This document shows positions 39,501 to 50,360 of a stretch of 64,000 nt of DNA, in pieces. Each line of letters starts with the position of its first letter. Within the stretch, counting starts at the first letter, position 1. The stretch is taken from contig QJNS01000060.1 of NCBI GenBank assembly GCA_004154925.1, positions 124,001 through 188,000 on the forward strand, written 5' to 3'. The position numbers and the translations under genes were made by a program. The notes beneath the pieces are model-generated. The model worked only from the letters and a program-made list of their open reading frames with translations. It was not told where the DNA came from and ran no database searches. The DNA comes from Monosporascus cannonballus. Taxonomy: Eukaryota > Ascomycota > Sordariomycetes > Xylariales.

Positions 39501-41330
39501 TTAAAAAAAATATGATTATGAATAAATTAATATTAATTATGCACCACTTAATACGTTTCGTTAAATTAAAAATCGATAATTTGGATTATACGTTAAACGT
39601 AATAATTAGATAGTACAACAGTTAAAGCAAATTATATTATATTAATTTTTTCGTTATAAATTAAAAAAAAATTAATTATATACTTCTAAATAAGAATTTA
39701 TAAGTATCGTTATGATTTTTCTAAAATTCAAGCATTCTTAAGACTTTTATAGGCTACAACCTCTACTTATTATTATAATTTTACCAGTTTTATTACGACT
39801 AAAAAATTTATTAGACAATACTTACGAGATGTAAAGAAAATAACAAATTTTGAATTCGTTATTATTTATAAAAAAAGTGTAAAATAATAAAACAAATATG
39901 TTAAATACTCGATTAAATTTCGCAAGGAATATTTAAAGTTTATTATATGATTTTCTATGTTGCTTTAAAAGATATTTACACTTATATTAAATTGTAATAA
40001 TATGGGTTATATTATATGATATAAATTAAGAAATTAAAAAATACAATAATAATTTGTAGAAATATAAAGAATAAGTACAATAGAAATTTTAATAACATGA
40101 ATTACATTTAAAATGTAATATTTATAAATATTAATTATGGGAATACCTAAAAACTTATAAAGTTTTAAAACGATTTTAAGGTATTTTTTTAAAAAATACA
40201 AGTAATAATTTTAAAAATAGGACGATAACATAATATTTATACTAAGATTAAATCGCAACGATATAAGCCTTATGAAAACCTATAACTATTATTAATTTTA
40301 AATAGGTTATAAAATTTAATTATTTTAAATTTTATTACAAAAGTTTCCTTACCGAAAAATCCAAAAGTAAAACTATATTATAGCAGTAATTTTGCTATTG
40401 TTAATATATTTATAAAAGCTTCCTACTTTTAAATTTATAAAAAGCATATTAATGACGAATAAATTACATTTACTTTTTTAAAAGCGTTTTTATTATAGAC
40501 GGATTATTATACGAAATCATTTTCGATAAAAACATTACATGTATTTCAAAGTTTTGATCAAGCTTTATCGTATAAATCGGTTTAAACTATAACTTAACTA
40601 ACGTGTTTAAACCTGAAACGGACAGATAAATAACCTAATTAAATTAAGTATAAAGAGTAAATTTAAGGTATTATATTAATTACGCTTAAAATAACTAAAT
40701 TAAGAAATTATTTTTTTAGTTACTTAATGTATAATACTGACTATTATAAAAATATAAATCCGATTCCAGTGAAGGTAAATTTTAATATTATATTAAATAT
40801 TTCGAAAAATACGTATAATGAATTTAATAACCTTAAAAGAATATTTACGTTGAAATATTATAAATAATTTTGTTAAAAGTTAAAAATAAAAATCGAATTT
40901 GTACGTAATTAAAAGAGCAAATATTATAATTAATAGAAATTTAGAAAATTAGTTTTTCAAAAGAGAAACATACTTTGATTCGTTATTAAAAATATTTAAA
41001 TAAAAAGGTCTAACATAAAATTAGTAAAAAGATTCTTAAAAGTAATTATTAATTAAAATTCCTACCGAAAATTAAATTTTATTTAATTTTTTATATTTTC
41101 TTATAAAAGTTAATAATAAATAATTTCAAATTTTGAACACAACGAAACGATATAAAAATAAAAATAACATGTATACGCAAGAAAAAGGATTTTCGATATA
41201 AAAAACGGATTTATGTATTATTTAATTAAATAAAAATATTATCTAAATTCCGAAAATATTTAGAAATCTGTAAAATATTTTATAAGTATTTAACGCTTAT
41301 TAAAAAACGTTTATTAATAACGCCGGAGGT
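36579..41330 (+). pseudogene. gag-pol of copy C (3' of B1 insertion), RIP-damaged
   Basis: This stretch is collinear with copy A. The zinc knuckle at 37,022 reads CYNYSK, with later ligands lost. The RT catalytic motif is YFDD at 39,147-39,158; the Leu-to-Phe change is one transition and both Asp remain. RNase H (about 39,540-39,870) and the integrase core (about 40,330-40,730) can be placed by alignment. A chromodomain remnant is at 41,190-41,290 (YLIK, then LNSENI). Stops are very frequent. Confidence 0.75.
38429..38480. repeat. 52-bp near-perfect palindrome (24-bp arms, 4-nt loop)
   Basis: The left arm 38,429-38,452 and right arm 38,457-38,480 are exact reverse complements, with spacer ATTT. 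The corresponding part of copy A (near 1,800) has no such structure. Perfect arms in DNA that is otherwise heavily mutated suggest a late origin. It is not a known terminator or transposon end. Confidence 0.8.
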
Positions 41331-41875
41331 ATCTTTCGAAATAATTATGTCAATAATTAAATAATTAATAACATTAAGGTTCACTTAATTAACGAAAACT
41401 ATAATAAATATCGAAATAATTATTTCAGTTATTAAATATTTTTATTTTCGTTAAAACATTCGAATTTCTCTTTTTATTATTTTAGCACTCTTAATATTAG
41501 GACGAAATATTTTTATATCTCGACGACGAAATGTTCGCCGTTATTTTTAAAGACGATCTAATTTGTTAGGAACGACGCATAACGTTTTTCGAACTTTTCT
41601 TTTTTTGCGTTTTAAATTGTCCTCTTTATTTCGAGGTTTTTTATATTTAGCTTTAGACGCTTTAAAAACGTTATAAGAATTGCCACAACGAATATATTAC
41701 GTATATCCTTCGAAATTGCAAAAAAGCCTTATATTTTACCGTTTTTCTCTTGATATCGAAGTTAAAAAAGTATAATAAAATTTAGACGAATAATTCGTTT
41801 TAATAATAAAAAGGTTTAATGCGTTGGCGCGAATAAAACTTTTTAATATAACTAAACATAATAAAATAAAGAATA
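41280..41875 (-). pseudogene. Antisense ORF remnant of copy C
   Basis: At the position expected from copy A, the minus strand still reads YIRCGNSYN, where A has FRCKECMARGRSC, followed by a Lys/Arg-rich stretch. The rest is too mutated to delimit. Boundaries are transferred from copy A. Confidence 0.4.
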
Positions 41876-41928
41876 GAGAGAACTTACGAAAATTTTCGGA
41901 ACGAAAGTTTTAAAAAGGAAAAAGATCG

Positions 41929-42321
41929 TATTATAACTCGATAAGTTTAACGGGCTTAAAAACGGTCGGGACAAAAATAAGATTAAATTCGATACCGTGT
42001 AAATCACGTAGCAGGCTTAAAGTTTTTAAGTGCCTTAAAGCTTTAAGCCTATTAAGCTGTATAAAAAAAATCAAAAGATTTAAAAGATTAAAGAAATTAA
42101 GCATTTTAAATATATTAAGTTAAAAACAAGATATATATGTTTATTATTTCCGTAATTTAAATAATATTAGTTTGTAATAAAATATCGTTATTTAAAATGC
42201 CTTTACTAATACGAGATGTAATTAATTACTGTATTTATTATTTAAAATCCTACGATATTCCTGCTAACATAAGTTTGCACGACTTAGGTTTAATAGTTGA
42301 TTAGACCGCACAGCCGTCATA
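41929..42321 (+). repeat. 3' LTR of copy C (family 1)
   Basis: This is the family 1 LTR with its first TG changed to TA, ending GCCGTCATA. It keeps CCTGCTAACATAAG and ACGACTTAGGTTTAATAG. A purine-rich AAAAAGGAAAAAGATCG precedes it. Confidence 0.8.
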
Positions 42322-44760
42322 TATAGGGTTTGCTAATTTATTATTACAATAGATTAATATATTTTACTTTATGTGATTAAAATAATAAAATTATTACTTT
42401 TTGTCATGATTAAATTTAAAGTCTTTTTCAATAAACATTTTGATGTTTTTAAAATTTAACTGTTTTATAAATCTTTATACAAAGTATATTTCAATTTAGC
42501 TTATATTATTTATTTTAAATTAAATATATAAACATTATTATACGATATAACTATTAAGAAAAATATTAAATTTTATACTTTGGACCATGACACCTCATTT
42601 ATAGTTTTTACGAATCGGATAAATCTTATTTCAGGTTTATAAAACTCTACTTTAGTGCCGAGTAGTTGCTAACAAGCTTCGACTATAAAAAATCTTATGC
42701 TCGTTATAGTTCGGCAAAGTTGAATAATTAAGCTTCGTGCTGTAAACTTTAAGCATAAACCTTAAAGGTAATTATAATTTCTTTATAAATAATTTTTTCT
42801 TCATTTCTTAAGATTTATCAAGTTTTTTAATATTTATATATAAAATATATAATATCGCTAAATATACTTTTTTTTTATCTATAAGTTTAATTTTCGTATT
42901 ATCTCAATTATTTTCTCTTTTGGTAAAAGTTTGTTTTATTGCATAAATAATGCTGCCATATATTTTATTATGTTTTACTCCGTAAAACATATATTATAAT
43001 ATAATAAATTCTAAATGTTATTTAAAATACTCTACGAATATGTTATTTTTCACACTTATAAAATAATAATTAAAAATAATGATTTATGATAGTCTTTTAA
43101 TAATATTTTTCGATTATACGTTAAATCGATGAGTTTTATTTAATAATACCATTATTACCAATAATAAGAAATTCTTTAAGGAATATAAATATTGTAAAAA
43201 TATTTTTGTAAATTGTTTTGTATTTTCCGTTTTATTTAAGAAATCGAGTGTAGTTTAAATAAATATCATTTATACTTTAGTATATTACTATTGCTATTCG
43301 TAATAAGAATAAATAGCGTTAGTTATTATAATAAATTGCGTATATCCAATTATATTTCTTATAAGCCTTTAAACAATACTCTATATATTATATTTTGAAA
43401 TTCTTTATACCTCGTATAAAATGTATATCAAAATAATATATCTTCATATTAAGTTAAAATTATCTTAATAAACATATTAATAATCGTTTTATATAAAAGT
43501 TTAATTATCGTATTAAACCTTTGAAAACTTTAAATACTTATAAATATTATATGATATGTTATATAAATTAAAAGGTGTAATACTGTTTTACTTATATTTT
43601 GATATTATATTAAAGTTCTTAACATTTAATGTTATTTTACATAATTTAAAAATGCATCTCTTTTTTTCTAAATTCAGTATTTAAATTTTATATTTAATAT
43701 AGATATTTATATATCTTATTCCTTTAATTTATTATAAAGTTTTGAAATTTCCATAATATATTAATTAAAGAATTTAACACTTTATTTTAAAATCTGGTTT
43801 ATTTTAATTTAATTATCGATTTTAGGATAATAATAGTATATTGTAAATTAAAATTGGTTTAATATAACTTCAAGATTTATTTTAGTATGAATCGTTTCTT
43901 ATTAAAATTCTTAAATTAAGTTTTAATCCTTTTTCGAAATTTATATAATTAAGAAACATTTCATAACCTTTTTCAATAGCCTTTACAGTTTTGTTAAATA
44001 ATCTTTTATTATTAGCTTGAATTAAGTTAAAATACGTTTTCGAAAAACTTTATAAAAACGAATATTTTATTGGTCAAGTGTTTTAAATTTTTAAACCCTA
44101 AAATATTTATTCAGCTTTAAATAAGAAAACCATTCAACTGTTATTTTTAATTAATAAATTAAAACCTCTTTATCTTATACTTCATTCTAATAAAAATGAG
44201 CTGAAATACCTCTATTTCAATATATAAATTCTAAAAGTTTATTTTTTAAAATTTGTAATTCTGGTTTAAAATTACGAATTTATAAAAAGTAAATACTAAT
44301 TATTATAGTATTTCAACTATATTATTTAAAATATAACGATATTTTTAAATTACAGTTATAATGTATAACGGCCAAGTTTGAATTAAACGGATTTATATGA
44401 ATCAACATGTAGTAAATTTTTAAATTATAATATAACACAATTATGTGTTTTCATATTATAAAGATCCAAACTAATAAAACTATATTATAAATTCCTACTA
44501 TTTATATTTATAAATTTAATAAAGAAATATATTTCTTTTAGCATATTTATTATTATTAATACATTTATAGTCCGACTTATTATATTGCTATTAATAAATT
44601 GATAAGCCGGCTTATTAGCTTACTACCAGTAAGTTGGTGATCTTTCACGTGATCTGACCCACTTAGTCTTGGTGGCTGTTTTTGTTGCAGTCGTTTTTAA
44701 AGACCGCATTTTGCTAGATCGTATTAAGTATTTATAGTATTTATATTCAAGAGCAGGTAA
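42322..44760. other. Unassigned AT-rich stretch with an inverted repeat of 6,130-6,330
   Basis: No reading frame, LTR or transposase could be recognised in these 2.4 kb. The right end (44,570-44,760) is the reverse complement of the repeat near 6,130-6,330 and is less AT-rich. It includes AGCCGGCT inside ATAAGCCGGCTTAT, a perfect palindrome. A small island at about 42,650-42,740 keeps GCCGAGTAG and GTTCGGC. It adjoins copy C's LTR on the left and abruptly meets family 2 pol sequence at about 44,760. It is therefore probably a separate, truncated element inserted into F. Confidence 0.4.
44570..44760 (-). repeat. Dispersed repeat, inverted copy of 6,130-6,330
   Basis: In reverse complement this includes GCAACAAAAACAGCC and AATAAGCCGG, matching 6,150-6,270 with mainly transition differences. 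A TATAAATAC-like string occurs near its start. The identity of the element is unknown. Confidence 0.45.
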
Positions 44761-47360
44761 CAGAAATTGGATCAAAATAAATCTGTCGTTAATTAAGATT
44801 TAAGTAATCAGAGTTAATTAAATAATGTTATTATTAAAATTAACTATATTTAACTTATATATATATATTAAAGAAAAATATTAAGAAAATTAAATAACCT
44901 AGCATATATAATTTTTGAACCAGTTATTACCGCATTCGAATAACTTAAGAAAAAAGATAAATACTCAGTTTTAAAATAATATACGGATATTATAAATATC
45001 AATTTATGTCCATGGAATTTGTGAGTTCTTTCGAAAATATTAAATAATTAAAAATATTTATTTTTAGAACATTGTTAAAACCTATATTTCTTTATTTAAA
45101 AGCTTAAAACAGAAGAAGAAATAAGGCGCTTAAAGACTAAAAGTCATAGTTAATACGAATATCAAAATTAACATAATTAAAAAAATATATAGTGCATTTA
45201 GATATTACATTTTCTACGCTTTATATTTGTTTCTGGTCGAATTTAAATATAACAATTTAAATCAAAAGTAACCAAGTATTAATTTATTATTAGGATTGTA
45301 TACCGGTTAATTATTCAGTATATTATAAAGTTTATAATGTAAATACGTAATTTAATTAAGGATTAAAAATATATAATTAAATAACAAAAAAAGGTTTATT
45401 GCTAAAAACAATGCCTCTATAAGCTTCGAATATAAGCAGAAATTAAAAATACTATTTAATAATTCAACAAAGAATTAATTCAACTATTAAAAATAACATT
45501 AATTAACGTTAACAATAGGAAATTTTTAAAAATCGATATTTTAAATTACAGATTTAGCATTATTTTGGAGTATTTAAAAACGAAAAGTAATATTGAATGG
45601 CTTATTACTAGAAAGGGTTACGAAATAGAAAATATAATTTTTCGATTAATGACAAAAAATGCTTAATAATTTTGAAATTTTTAAAAAAGAATCAGTTTTT
45701 TAACATAATCAAAAAAGAATTTCAATATTGACTTTAGTTTGAAATGATTATCCGACAAATTAAAGCGCAAAATATAAAATTAACGATATAGCAATTGGAT
45801 ACTTTTTCATTAATATTTAATTTTAAAATATAATATATATAAGAAAAGAAAATATCCAAATAAATATTCTTTATTTAAAAGAAATGTAATTCTAAATTTT
45901 TCAAATTTTATTTATGGATATAATAATGCAACAAGAATAATATTGTACAGTTATAGAAGGTGTTAAATAAACCAACTTTAGAATTTTAAATAAAATTTCG
46001 AAATTTCTATTGCAGAAAAAAAAGAAAAAGTTAAGAATTTAAAAGAATAAGTTAAAAATTAATTATTATACTACGAACCAATTTATAAATTTTAAAACTA
46101 ATAAAAGTAATTTGTTACATAATTTTATAAAGCACGTAAAGTAACTTTTGTAGAATTTTCAAAATTATTAAACTTTATTAAAGAGATATAACTCGTTACT
46201 AGTGAAAAGAATAATTAAACAAATATTTGACGTTAAAAATTTATAGTAGAATTAAGATGATCAGGTATAGCTGTATAATTTATAATAACTCATAATGGTT
46301 TTCAATAAAATATACATTATTATATCTTAAGGCTTCTTTATTAATTTATCTTTATTTAAAGATTACGTTATTAAAATCGAATAAGGCAAAATATTGGTAA
46401 TTGATACCATATTTGGTAAATATAACAAATTTTTATTTTGACTTAAAAAATAACGACTGCAAAATAATTAATTTAAATTCTTGTTAAATTTTATATAAAT
46501 AAATATAAAATATTAAATGTTTTATTGCCGTCAAAAATACGTTTTTTAAGTTCAAAGTTAATATTGGTTTTTTTAGATAAATCGGCTCTAAACTGACGTT
46601 TGTAATAATATATTATCTTTAAATATACCTATAAACGTATTATTTAAGTTAAAAGTTAAAATAATATTTAAAAGTCTTTATGAAGTATTAGTATAATAAT
46701 TTGATAAACTTGCTAGAATTAATATAAATAACCTATAATATAGGAAATATCGAAATGATAGATGTATTTTTATATACGACAGTATACAGATGTAATATAG
46801 AAAACCGGCGACCGGTGTTCAAAAACGTTATTTTCGTACTAAAAGCAAAAATATTGGTAAAAAAAATCGGAATAATATAAATATAGTTTTAAGTTAAACT
46901 GTAAATCTTTGAATAAAAAAGTTTGATATTATAGTTAAAAAATAATTAAAAAGATTTTATTAAAACGAAATAAAGCTTGCTTATTACGCTACAAATAAAA
47001 ACGTAATATTTATTATTTTATAACTTAAAATTAAAACATGTAATAATAAGTTAAATTTCCAAAGATTCGATACGTTTAAACTAATAAAATTAATTTCAAA
47101 ATTAATTATTAATGAGTATGATTTTACACTATAAGAATATATTTTGTATTTTATATTTTCTTTATTGTACGAATATTTGAAAACATGTATTTAAAAATAA
47201 ATGTGAAAAATTAAAACATATAAGAAACTACGAAGTTTAAAAAGTCTGAAATTTTAAAATAATTAGAAATATAACACATTAATATCTTATATGAGAAATT
47301 TATATATTTTAAAAAATCTTTAAGAATATTTTAAATATTTAAGAAATACGAAAAATCCAG

Positions 47361-47990
47361 TTAAAACGTTTTTGCTGCTAAAATCTCAACCAAATATTTT
47401 TAACGTAACCACAGTTACGAGCAATAATAACTTTATCTTCACCTCGACTCTAACAGTATTTTAATCTAAAAAAAAAATCTTTTATTAAGGCATTTATCTC
47501 TAAAATAAGCCGTATTTGTTTTGATTCTACGCGACGTTGTTTTTTTAAATTCTTTTCCGTTTTTTTTAATTGATTTAATATTCACTTCTTTTTTAGCATT
47601 TTAAAGCCGTTTTCTTTAAAAAAAAATCTTATTAAAGTTATAACCACTTTAATCGATTAATAAACTTTTTTGCTTATTTCTTCGGCAGCTTTTTAATAAG
47701 TTAGAAATTTATTTTCCAATTTGTTTTCTTTATCCAAGCTTTTGCGTTTCGTTTATTTTTTTTCAAGCAATTTATAATTAAAACGCTATATAAAAATCGT
47801 TAACGGCGGATATAACAATTATAATTCAAAATTTTCAAAACGTAAAAATAAGCAGTTATATTAAAACCTAAATAATTAAAATAAGGAAAAGATTTAATAC
47901 TAAATTTTAACATCTAATTAATACAAATATCGCGAAAATTAGATTAATTGAAACGAGCTTTTTTTTAATACGACTTGTTATAGTAAAATT
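47361..47990 (-). pseudogene. Antisense ORF of copy F (B1 type)
   Basis: The minus strand reads KFSIKSFPYFNYLGFN followed by NYNCYIRR, matching the KKFG...CNCC stretch of B1's antisense frame rather than that of B2. Basic stretches follow. Several stops are present, and the end is set by analogy with B1. Confidence 0.4.
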
Positions 47991-48082
47991 AATTAAATTT
48001 TTTAAAATGTTTTTTTATTCGACAGAAAACGTTGTTTATTATTTTTATTCTTAGGATAAAAATTCTTAGAAAGTGAAAGTAA

Positions 48083-48496
48083 TATTTTAAAAATAAGGGT
48101 TTTGTTTTAAGGAAACATTCTTTAAAGCTTAGTGTAAATTCGTAACGGTTAAACTTCGGCTAAGAATTTTGACTTTTCTGAGTGATTTAGATTATCTGAG
48201 TAATTTAAACTAGGTTATATAAATTCTATAGAATTACGATATATACTTAATAAAAGACGGAGAAATATATAAGAAACTAATTTTTTTATAAGTATTTATT
48301 TACTAAATTTTGTTTTTTAGTTATTAATCTAAGTTTTTAATTAAAGGTATTATTTTTTGGATTAAGAGAAAAGTCCGCCAGTCTTTCTAACGAACAGATT
48401 ATTGAATTATTTTTCGCCCTATTGTTACCTGTAAATTAAGACCGTATTTCGGATATTGTTCATACCTCCATGTTGATGTATGACAGGTTCATTACA
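48083..48496 (+). repeat. 3' LTR of copy F
   Basis: The LTR begins TATTTTAAAAATAAGG (originally TGTTA...) and ends GTTCATTACA. It has B1-type U3, shown by GTAAATTCGTAACGG and AGTGATTTAGATTATCTGAG. Base composition changes abruptly at its end. Confidence 0.85.
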
Positions 48497-49034
48497 TATA
48501 TCCGACAACCACCGATCTGTACTAGCGACACTCTCTTCCTTACTGTAAGGCTGGATGGTCGTCATCCCGAATCTCGTGTTTCTTTCCTTTAACCGGTACC
48601 GGTACCGGGAGGAAGAGAGTCTTCTATCCCCGGAACTCAAGTGTGCAATCCCAGGAAATGCAGGGCTTAGGCGCCGTGGGTCGGTGTTAATTATTGTACT
48701 TCTAATATCATATGACCGGAGATAACTGTCCATTAGGTAGGTTTTCGCATCCACCTCAGTCGAGTGCGGAGTGGAGTAGGAGCTCAAAGTTTGTCCTCCT
48801 ACCGGTCCGCGGATAGCCGGACCATCCCCGGACCGAGGTACCCGTGGCTCCGTAGTGGGAGCGAGAGGAAAGACGAGTGATACCGCGGGTCAATTCCGAG
48901 GAAACAAAGTATTCTTCCATGGAACGAACATAGAAGCTCGGGTGTGAAGGGGCCGGATACAATCTTCAGAGAACAGCATGTACTATTGGCTCGCCAATCA
49001 TTATGGTTTCAAGATGGAGTTGTGCATGACTTTA
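48497..49034. other. Ordinary-composition spacer, no gene recognised
   Basis: These 538 bp have balanced base composition and none of the AT-rich decay seen to the left. Open stretches on the minus strand (48,425-48,787 and 48,756-48,962) encode nothing recognisable, and the first begins inside the LTR. A perfect 16-bp palindrome made of repeated GGTACC units lies at 48,593-48,608. Confidence 0.5.
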
Positions 49035-49891
49035 CTGGCCCCACGCACCAAGGTGAGGGTCCCCTTGGCCCTCCAGGGCTCAACAGGAAAACCAGGTTCA
49101 GCTGGAAAGGGTCGCGTAGAGACCACCTCAACGCGTAGGAAGGCATACGATGTATAGATCTTTTTAAGGTTTTTTGCTTAGATATGTAAAATACATGTAT
49201 TTTAGCTAGTTTTGGCATTTGCCACTCAGCCGCTGAAACCACCTAGATCTCCTCTAGGTGCTGCGCGTTTATCAGATCTTTATCCTTCAACTTCTGCTTC
49301 TGCTTGTGGAGCTCTGGATGTTGTTTAAGGAAGCGCGACATCCAGTCGCGGCCAGGAAACTCAGGGAGGAATGGTGGGTGGCGAAACGCGTTGAGTATAA
49401 CTTCCGCGGCGTTCTTGATCAAGTGTGGTATGGCAGAGAAGCCTAAATCGTCGCGGCGTCTGATATAAGCAATCAAAGCCTTCTTCTGCGCCTCATCGAG
49501 GCGTTTATTAGTACCAGGGCGACCTAGCTTTGATGGGTGCTATTCGCGAGCGCGTAAAGACGGCCTTTTGGAGCGTGTTATTTCTGACGCGGAATATTGA
49601 AGCCTGCACACTTCCCAGAGCTGACAGCAGCAAGCGCAAGGCCAATTCGGGTTTCAACATCCTTATAAGAGCTAAAATGTGCAATTTTATATGGGTTCAG
49701 GGTGCTGGCGGCGAAAAGTAGAGCCCGAGAGCTTTGTGTTGAAGAAATTGCGCGAATTTTCCCGCTGAGCCTAGTTTTCCTTACGAGTATCTGATGCCCA
49801 GCTACTGCTTGCTTCCCCCGCACCCGGAAAGCTTTCTCGGGTTTGAGCCCGGGGGGCCAAGGGGACCGTCACTTTGGTGCGTGGGGCGAGA
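49035..49891 (-). mobile_element. Internally deleted pogo/Fot-type DNA transposon
   Basis: Terminal inverted repeats of about 50 bp at 49,035-49,084 and 49,842-49,891 share GCCCCACGCACCAA and GGTCCCCTTGGCC. Between them is the N-terminal part of a transposase on the minus strand. At 857 bp it is about half the usual length of such elements and lacks the catalytic domain, so it is a deletion derivative. TA dinucleotides lie close to both ends, as expected for this superfamily, but the exact duplication is uncertain. It has ordinary base composition, so it was not strongly mutated by RIP. It lies only 469 bp upstream of the NRPS start. Confidence 0.75.
49205..49665 (-). pseudogene. pogo/Fot-type transposase N-terminal remnant
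   Basis: The first segment (about 49,590-49,665) reads DVETRIGLALAAVSSG, resembling the psq-type helix-turn-helix at the start of Fot1-like transposases. After a frameshift the frame continues at 49,539-49,243 with KLGRPGTNKRLDEAQKKAL, IAYIRRRDDLGF and GRDWMSRFLKQHPEL. The last is the hallmark of the Tc5/CENP-B-type DNA-binding domain of this family. A stop follows HLEEI, and a second frameshift leads to WFQRL. The DDE catalytic domain is absent, so it cannot transpose itself. Confidence 0.7.
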
Positions 49892-50360
49892 TATCCGACC
49901 ATCCGATGAATTGGGTGCATGTCAGGAACAGGTAACATCGGCGTGGTCCCGGCCGCTGATCCGTCTGCCCGTGGGACCCACCCAGCTCTTATGGCTCCAC
50001 TACCGACCGTCGCGCCCGGGGTATTCGATACATCTAACAGGGCTTCCCCTGCCAGAATACAAGCCGCTCAAGCGCATCTGTCCCTGGGGACTGAGAACTT
50101 GTCCAAGGGCGGTCTCGGTGATCATGACCCTGAGTTGAGACTCCGTCCTAGTGCATATGAAGCTGGAGTTCCTCGAGCTCGAAATTTCGATTCGAGAATT
50201 ATCTCCAATGTCTCTTTGATTTGGGCATAATTATGACTTGAGCAACTCGGCGACCAAAATAGAAAAACAAGTCTTCGATGACGACTTGTGTATAGTCCTT
50301 CTCATCACCTTGCCCTGCCATTGACGCAGAGTTGCGATTATATCGAAGCAAACCGCCAAC
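49892..50360 (+). promoter_or_regulatory. Upstream region of the NRPS gene
   Basis: This 469-bp stretch separates the pogo remnant from the NRPS start and must hold the core promoter and 5' leader unless the transcript starts further left. No TATA box or binding site can be named with confidence. A 103-codon plus-strand frame (49,919-50,230) is open here. It matches no family I recognise and could be an upstream reading frame, an unrelated small gene or chance. In the NRPS frame a stop at 50,322-50,324 separates it from the start codon. Confidence 0.4.

Larger units (their letters stand above)
20102..42321 (+). mobile_element. Ty3/gypsy family 1 copy C, interrupted by B1
   Basis: C is another AT-rich copy of family 1. 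Its sequence runs from the left into 22,083, is interrupted by B1, and resumes at 36,574. From about 36,667 it is collinear with A from A's first base: zinc knuckle at 37,022, RT at 39,147, chromodomain at about 41,190-41,290, 3' LTR at 41,929-42,321. The stretch 20,102-22,083 should be its 5' leader and early gag, but nothing recognisable is left there and no 5' LTR is seen at 20,102. The simplest reading is that D inserted into C, so C's left end lies outside the window. A tandem array sharing LTRs is the alternative. Confidence 0.65.
44760..48496 (+). mobile_element. Ty3/gypsy family 2 copy F, 3' part
   Basis: From about 44,770 the sequence is collinear with B1 from its RT (B1 near 25,560) through the integrase region (46,320-46,700) and the 3' end to an LTR at 48,083-48,496. 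Gag, protease and the 5' LTR are absent, because unrelated DNA adjoins at 44,760. Damage by transitions is heavy. The LTR ends exactly where the ordinary-composition DNA begins. A antisense frame equivalent to B1's lies at about 47,361-47,990 (RDIC..., then NYNCYIRR). Confidence 0.75.

Noticed and set aside
5481..42321. Copies A, D and C as a head-to-tail array sharing single LTRs
   Set aside because: Possible, but the lengths between LTR and gag differ (about 1.1 kb in D, 2.1 kb in C) and the mutation levels differ strongly. Successive nested insertion explains both more simply.
1..48496. tRNA genes, CRISPR arrays or telomeric repeats in the AT-rich half
   Set aside because: No cloverleaf consensus, no regularly spaced short repeats and no TTAGGG runs were seen.
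48425..48787. 120-codon minus-strand open stretch next to the nest
   Set aside because: Its 3' end lies in F's LTR and the translation is low in recognisable features; probably chance.
49919..50230. 103-codon plus-strand frame as a first exon of the NRPS
   Set aside because: It has no NRPS domain similarity. The NRPS frame has its own well-placed ATG after an in-frame stop, and no convincing splice pair linking the two was seen. Kept only as an upstream open stretch.
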